In this document: one piece after another, positions 58,499-64,000 of the stretch
Position numbering within the stretch: the first letter of the stretch is position 1
How the letters are laid out: the number at the start of each line of letters is the position of its first letter
DNA from: Polytrichum commune
Lineage: Eukaryota; Streptophyta; Polytrichopsida; Polytrichales; Polytrichaceae
Assembly (NCBI GenBank): GCA_950295325.1
Contig: OX485809.1
Coordinates: 8,432,001 to 8,496,000 of the forward strand
Length of the DNA stretch: 64,000 nucleotides
Reading direction: 5' to 3'
Translations under genes and position numbers: made by a program
The notes under the pieces: generated by a model
Told to the model about the DNA's origin: nothing
Database searches by the model: none
What the model saw: the letters and a program-made list of their open reading frames with translations, nothing else

Positions 58499-58857
58499 TT
58501 GTTGCTCTCTGGCTCAACTAGCTACTGAACTGGAGGGACACTATATGGACGGATACTATGTGGTTGAAGAACTGCCATTCATATCCAAGATTCGGAATGT
58601 TAATCAACATCATGTCCAAGGAGGACATCACATATCATGTCATAATTGGTGACAGAGCGCACTACACATGCCTTGACTTCACGAAAATATATCATCTCAT
58701 TCTTTAGGAAAGAAATGGAAATGGTGTATTGCAAACATCTTTATTATGTGTTTAGATTTATATGCAAAGTGGATGACAATAGTGAGAAGTTCATTTGTAC
58801 TCTTATAATGAGGTCATGCGCCTTATTGAACTTGCATGTATCATAGAGTGTGAGTAA
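58499..58857 (+). pseudogene. SWIM-type zinc-finger protein relic, transposon-like
   Basis: Three consecutive frames align to one protein: ATELEGHYMDGYYVVEELPF with SKIRNVNQHHVQGGHH (58520-58650), then TYHVIIGDRAHYTCLDFTKI with FFRKEMEMVYCKHLYYVF (about 58629-58760), then YSYNEVMRLIELACIIECE and a stop (58798-58857). The C-x-C...C-x-H arrangement is a SWIM finger. Its first Cys is replaced by Tyr (HYTCLDF), which would break zinc binding. I associate this layout with repetitive SWIM-domain proteins of seed-free plants, from memory. Confidence 0.55.
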
Positions 58858-60394
58858 TATTCCAAATGTTGTGTTTGAGAACTTCAAAAAGTGCCATGTA
58901 TTGGTATGGATTGTTATAATAAAAATCAACAATGGAACAATAGTTTTTGAAAGAATCCATGGTAATATGCTCACTTAAATATTGTTCAATCAAAATGCAA
59001 GTACTTTACTATTGAAAATTTGAAAATGTCCCCCTTGGATAATGCAAGATCATGTGGTCGACAAAGTTCCCGCATTGGTAGGGCCCAAGGTTGTCCTCCC
59101 TAGACTGAGATACAAGATGTTATGGGAGAGGATGTCCACCATGTTCCGTGTCTACATATGGCCTTCTATGAAAAAATCCATTATCAACCTTGCGGTGGTA
59201 TACATATTTGTTTGGATGCCCAAACCCGCAATAGTACCAGGGCATTCACGCAATCCAGTCATGGCACAAGGATTTCCATTAGTGAGTCATTCACTACAGG
59301 TTCTAGTTGTCAAGGTTACATACTTTGAAGGTCAGTTACACCACTCGCAATGGACTCAAGGACATACTTTGGTGAATTTTGGTTATTTTACACTTTTTGG
59401 GCACTTACACATTGTTATTGTGTAAATGTTAAATAACATCTTTGTAAGCTAATGTTTCAATTTCAATTCAAACACATATAATATGAATATATTTGAATAT
59501 GTATGGGTAGATTGTATATGAATATGCATGGATGTATATGAATATAATCATATAATGAAGTAAATTAAATAATGTTTTTCCCTTGTCATCGTGCAAGGTG
59601 TTGACCTCAATATGGTCTCCCAGTGGAAAATTCAACACCTCTTGAAACATTACCCATCATGTGCCCCACCACACATGCAAGTACTAAAATTTGTTTATTG
59701 AATCAAACTTTCAAAGCATGTAACATGTGACTACTATCATGTCTCCCTTATTTAACGAGTAAGGTGTTAACCTCAATATCCCCCCCCCCTCCTTGGACAG
59801 TTTAGCACCTCCTTGTGAAACATTAGGCATTACGCATCCCATTGCTACCCGCGAGCATTAAAATTTACTCATCAAATCAAGAGGCCCTAATTCAAGAGGT
59901 GTAAGTCTTTTGCGTGTTGGATTGGCCAACCTTGCCAAGACCCATGTCCTTTAACTAGGTTGATCCAAGGTCAACCTCCCATTAGAAGCCACGAAATATA
60001 ACTACAAGTGTGATGGATAATTCTTTTGCTTGTACCCTAAATATGCTAGAAGTTAAACCATCCCCTACCAAATGTGTGGGGACATATTCATATTTTTATA
60101 TTGCAAGTTTACAAGAGGTGGCCAAACTTTGTCACTACCCACATGTGGCATTGACTTCTATGAACATTTGCATGTCTATGCTCCCAATGTATGTTCATTC
60201 CTCATGTATGTGTCCAATTCCATGCGATTCTTTGGTGCACAATTATTCACACATGCACAAATATTTCAAATGTATCCTTAAGACAACAAGGAGCCCATCC
60301 CCCCCCCCCCCCAACCTTCCCCACTATTTTTTGGAATTCTTGAAGAGAATGCAATCATGTAATCCAGAGGCCCCTTTAATCCTCCTCCCCCCCA
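58858..60394. other. Intergenic sequence
   Basis: Short frames only. Two C-rich homopolymer tracts lie at about 59783-59791 and 60298-60311. Confidence 0.4.
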
Positions 60395-60664
60395 ATGGAA
60401 ATGATTCATCTTGATGACGAGTTTAACTTCTTAGCCAAGGAGATCAACGAGTGCACAAGAAATCTTCTTGGGGTCCAAAAGACTATGACAATTGCTTTTG
60501 AGAGATATTGTGAATGCATTTTGGTTGAAATGCAAGCACACATGCTTGGGGAAGTGGTGTGTTTTGCTGAACATATAGGGCTCACAGTCCCTCGACTAGA
60601 ATTTGTCCAACGACATATTCAAGACTTGTGCTTCATGGAGACGACTATGTGGGAAGCCACTTAA
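60395..60664 (+). CDS. Short open frame of unknown function
   Basis: An 89-codon frame encodes a mostly helical, Glu/Cys-rich peptide (for example FLAKEINECTRNLL and FERYCECILVEMQAHMLGEV). Composition is protein-like, but no family was recognised and upstream sequence is not open in the same frame. It could be an exon or a transposon fragment. Confidence 0.25.
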   Translation: MEMIHLDDEFNFLAKEINECTRNLLGVQKTMTIAFERYCECILVEMQAHMLGEVVCFAEHIGLTVPRLEFVQRHIQDLCFMETTMWEAT

Positions 60665-62439
60665 GAAATTCAACCTCATTTGGAATACCTATTCTATGGT
60701 GACATAGATATCGTGGTCACTCATATCAATAAATTAGCAGTATAATTACAAATTCTTATGTCAAACACATGTAAAATGATACCAGATTAACTAAAAAGTT
60801 CAATTATAACTTAAAAGTTCAATTTATACTTTGGAGTGTCACAAGATTATTCATTAGTAGAATGCAACATAGACCTAGGGTTCAATTCAATTGCATTATG
60901 GTGCATCACCCAATTGGTGTATGACAATTATTTTCATTCAAAGCTATTAGTAAACAATCTTTTTTGTACATAAATCCTTGTATGCATGCATGCACGGCAT
61001 GGGTTGTTGTTCGCCATGAGTTCCATGTGAGTTCTCGATGTCTTCCCCATGAGCTCCGTTATAGTCCCAAATTTGTCTTCAAGTCCCAAAATGTTTAATA
61101 TAGTTTTAAGTATGTATCTACAATTATCTACTTTTATTGACCTTGCTCATCCATCATGATGACAATCTCACGAATTGATGATATAAAATGGTGGAGACTC
61201 GTTAACATTGTTTTATGGAGTGTAAAATGTCGCACAAAATTTGGAAACTCTTTGGTGAGGTTAGATGTAGTTTGTGTAAAGAATCTGGCATTTCTTGGAA
61301 CAGACCATCATTGGCATGAACGTTGGCGTTAGACACAACTAGTTATACAAACACAACAACAAGCACAAGGAATTCACTTGGATGTTCTTAGGGTGTTAAT
61401 ATTTGGAACATTTGGTGCACTAAGTTTACAGGGATTTGCTCAAACAAGGATATGACCTGCAAAACTTAATTATCATAGAGCATGGAATGAAACTATTCAC
61501 ATAGAAATGGCACATAGGGGTCAAGGCATGAAGTGTCTAGGATCATGTTGTCATTGAGCTCAATTTTGTCAACATATGGTGGGCCATTGAGGTGTTTTGT
61601 AAAGGCAACTTTCTTCACCTTTAGTGGAGATTATCCCCTCATTTTGCCCTCAACCATGGCGGCTCCCTTTGCTAAGCACCATAATGAATGGAATCTTTAT
61701 TCATTTATTTATGAATTCACTTGGGTTCAACAACAACAACAACAACAACCTAAAATCTATCACAATTAAGACATTCTTATTTTGATAATGTCCACCACCT
61801 CAACCCTTAAAAACACCCAAGAGCCCAATTTGGGTCTCAGGATGTCATATAGAAGGGTTCAATATTACTAATTGATATATATATATATATATATTAAAAA
61901 TTATATAAATAGAAAAAATTATCCTTTATGAAATTAGTCCATTTACCATATGTACTATTCCAACATCCACTTGGAGCATATATGTAGATGATGATTTATT
62001 AGGGGCTTTTGAGCTTGTATAATTGGCCTAGACTCAAATACATACCATGCCTATCTAATCATCATTGTCATGTAAGACTTTAATCTCACTTCCTCTTTTT
62101 AACATGTTGTGCTAAAAAAGGATTCAATGCCAAAGATCGCATAAAATATTATTAAACATTTGTTGAAGGCTCATAGAAGTCATCACATATCATGTAATAA
62201 AAACACCCTCACGTACTTTAAGGGATAAGTTGCCGGAGGGTACATTCCAATGACCTTGGAGCTTTCATACCATACCACCCTTGATGTCAAGGACAATTTA
62301 ACCCATTATCACCACACCTTTTTATCAACTCCAATATGAAGATACGGAAACTTAGAAAAATCTCCTCAGTTTAGCAACATATGAGAAGATCCAACAGTCG
62401 CCAAAGTTTAAGTTCTCGAGTTGGGACACCTACAATATA
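60665..62439. other. Intergenic sequence with microsatellites
   Basis: (CAA)7 lies at 61729-61749 and (AT)n at 61875-61893. No gene was recognised. Confidence 0.5.
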
Positions 62440-63320
62440 AATTATATTTAGTGTCACCAATTCCATTATTTTCTTGCTCAATACTAATTGTAAACTACTC
62501 ATGTAGTGCCACTAACACTAATATTAAACCAAACTTTATTTGTCAATCCTTGTTAAAAAAGGACGGGGGGGGGGGGCATTATTCACTCACTAAGTGATTT
62601 CACATCTTGAATTCATTCATTCATTCATTATTTCATTATATAACTGCTAAGATACATATTATACCAAACTTTGATTCAATATTTGGGCAGTGGATGAACT
62701 AAATGTAAGTTGGGATGATAATATTTGTAAAGTTACTCATAAGAAGTGTCATTTGAAAAGTTACTACAGTGACATAGAATTCCATATGACACTAAGGGCC
62801 ACTTCACACATGAGACTGAGAGCCCACGACCATTACACTTCAAGCACTCTCATTGGTGGAAAAGCCGGAGCCAATCCAAGTTCGCTTCACGCTATGCTTG
62901 AGTGACCAACAGAGTATGTGAATGCAAGATGGATGTAAAGTCCACATGGATTCCTAAATGACATCGAACGAATCATGTTTCATGGTCACTTGGACTATCT
63001 TCAAAAACTACCTCTTGGAGGTAGGCTTAACACTACCACCAGGAGACCATGGCACTCCGAACGCTCACAACCGTTGATTTATTCTATTTTATCATGTGCA
63101 AGGACCTGCATGAATAGAAAATTCATTGAAAAAACATTTGGTTGAGGGTCCGGTCACATATGACTTTAGACTACACTTGAGGATCCGTGACCACACTACA
63201 TGATTTTGGAGGTGTGTTGGGACGGCCTTTGGACACTTTCTTTTGGGCTCTCACAATTTCATGGTCACGGCTCTTTGGCTCGTGTGTGAAGTGGCCCTAA
63301 TCACAATGTTTAGTGTAGTG
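62440..63320. mobile_element. CACTA-like right end, interrupted by a MITE
   Basis: 62440-62795 plus 63298-63320 matches 1090-1473: tttagtgtcaccaatt, ttgtaaactactcatg, gtcatttgaaaagttac, and the terminus acaatgtttagtgtagtg. The interruption is exactly the TAA-flanked MITE at 62796-63297. A G12 tract (62565-62576) and an (ATTC)n tract (about 62615-62632) lie inside. Confidence 0.75.
62796..63297 (+). mobile_element. PIF/Harbinger-type MITE, 502 bp, nested in the CACTA-like end
   Basis: The left end GGGCCACTTCACACATGAGA and the reverse-complemented right end GGGCCACTTCACACACGAGC are inverted repeats, with TAA on both sides (62793-62795 and 63298-63300). The homologous segment near 1450 lacks it. 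It is the inverted partner of 54535-55017. Confidence 0.92.
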
Positions 63321-64000
63321 ATAATATTGTTTTTGTTTCCAAATATATATTCCTAGGGTGTAGATTTTGAAGCAGGTGATGATTTTAGCACCATCTATCT
63401 ATATAGCGCAACAACAGAGGTCAACTTGACATCAGGCTAAAATTGAGATATCATCCTACCTTGCCTCTTAGCCCTTAACTAACATAAGGCGTGCCAGTGG
63501 TGGGAGAAAGATCTCAAACACAAGCGCCCCACAAACCGGGACGGACTTAAAATTGCATGGCCCTAGAATCCTTGATTTTCTCCGGAATCGAATGTTGTCT
63601 TGAAAGCACTTCAATGTTACCTCGAAGGTACTTGTTTGTGTCGTGTAAGTTATGTTATCTTGAGAGCACAAGAATCGTTCACTCACAAAGGTCACGATTT
63701 GTTCCTTACCTCAATTGCAATGGATAGATGTATTCTTTTTTAGTATCTACTTTACCCAAAATAACAAAAAGAAAAAGAAGAAAAAGAAAAAGAAAAAGAA
63801 AGGAAATAGAAAGAATCAAACATGTACATGGTATTGTCAGCTACACTGATTATCTCAATTAGTGTGTGTGTGGGGTACTAAGGGTTGCTTTACACCTAGA
63901 GGTCGGGCCAATTCCCCTTGAGGCCGATTGCATGAAATTTCAGCCCCTTTTGGGTTGGAGGCTGGCCTCAACTACACATTATAATAAGATTATAATGGGG
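63321..64000. other. Intergenic sequence to the window end
   Basis: A (GAAAAA)n-type purine tract lies at 63765-63803. No gene was recognised. Confidence 0.5.

Noticed and set aside
1-64000. tRNA or rRNA genes
   Set aside because: I looked for the B-box/T-loop pattern GGTTCGANNCC and for conserved rRNA words and saw no convincing full-length candidate; a covariance-model scan would be decisive.

Overview
This window reads as nuclear DNA of a green plant: intron-rich genes spread thinly among many transposable elements. It holds three recognisable host genes, all on the + strand: a histone stem-loop binding protein (SLBP, 22.2-25.0 kb), a DHHC protein S-acyltransferase with an N-terminal LSD1-like zinc finger (27.7-31.1 kb, resembling Arabidopsis PAT11 as I recall it), and a plastid-targeted Era GTPase (40.9-47.8 kb, nine exons). 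The plastid Era and the plant-type DHHC enzyme point to Viridiplantae. An SLBP, which to my knowledge is absent from flowering plants, together with a LINE that carries two endonucleases as in green-algal Dualen/RandI elements, suggests a streptophyte alga or an early-diverging or seed-free land plant. This placement is inference.

Layout. 0-1.5 kb: the right end of a CACTA-like element carrying an exact 4 x 220 bp tandem array. 1.5-6.5 kb: non-coding DNA with several minisatellites. 6.5-17 kb: a decayed LINE, with ORF1 intact (7252-8697) and ORF2 broken by stops and frameshifts. Its pieces read, in order, 2A-like peptide, APE endonuclease, reverse transcriptase, a possible Dam-like methyltransferase, RNase H, CCHC knuckle and restriction-like endonuclease. 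17-20.7 kb: a hAT-type MITE and a CACTA transposase relic. 20.7-25.7 kb: SLBP with promoter motifs. 26.5-31.1 kb: a possible minus-strand relic, then the DHHC gene. 31-40.8 kb: intergenic DNA with tandem duplications, PIF/Harbinger-type, hAT-type and unclassified inverted-repeat elements. 40.8-48 kb: Era, whose introns are loaded with MITEs. 48-64 kb: no intact gene that I recognise, but MITEs (several nested), a SWIM zinc-finger relic and simple repeats.

The three host genes act in different processes (histone mRNA metabolism, protein S-acylation, plastid ribosome assembly), and nothing suggests they form a functional cluster. The strongest observations are the domain architecture and strand-asymmetric composition of the LINE, and two MITE insertions whose 8-bp target duplications can be checked against uninterrupted paralogous copies inside this same window.
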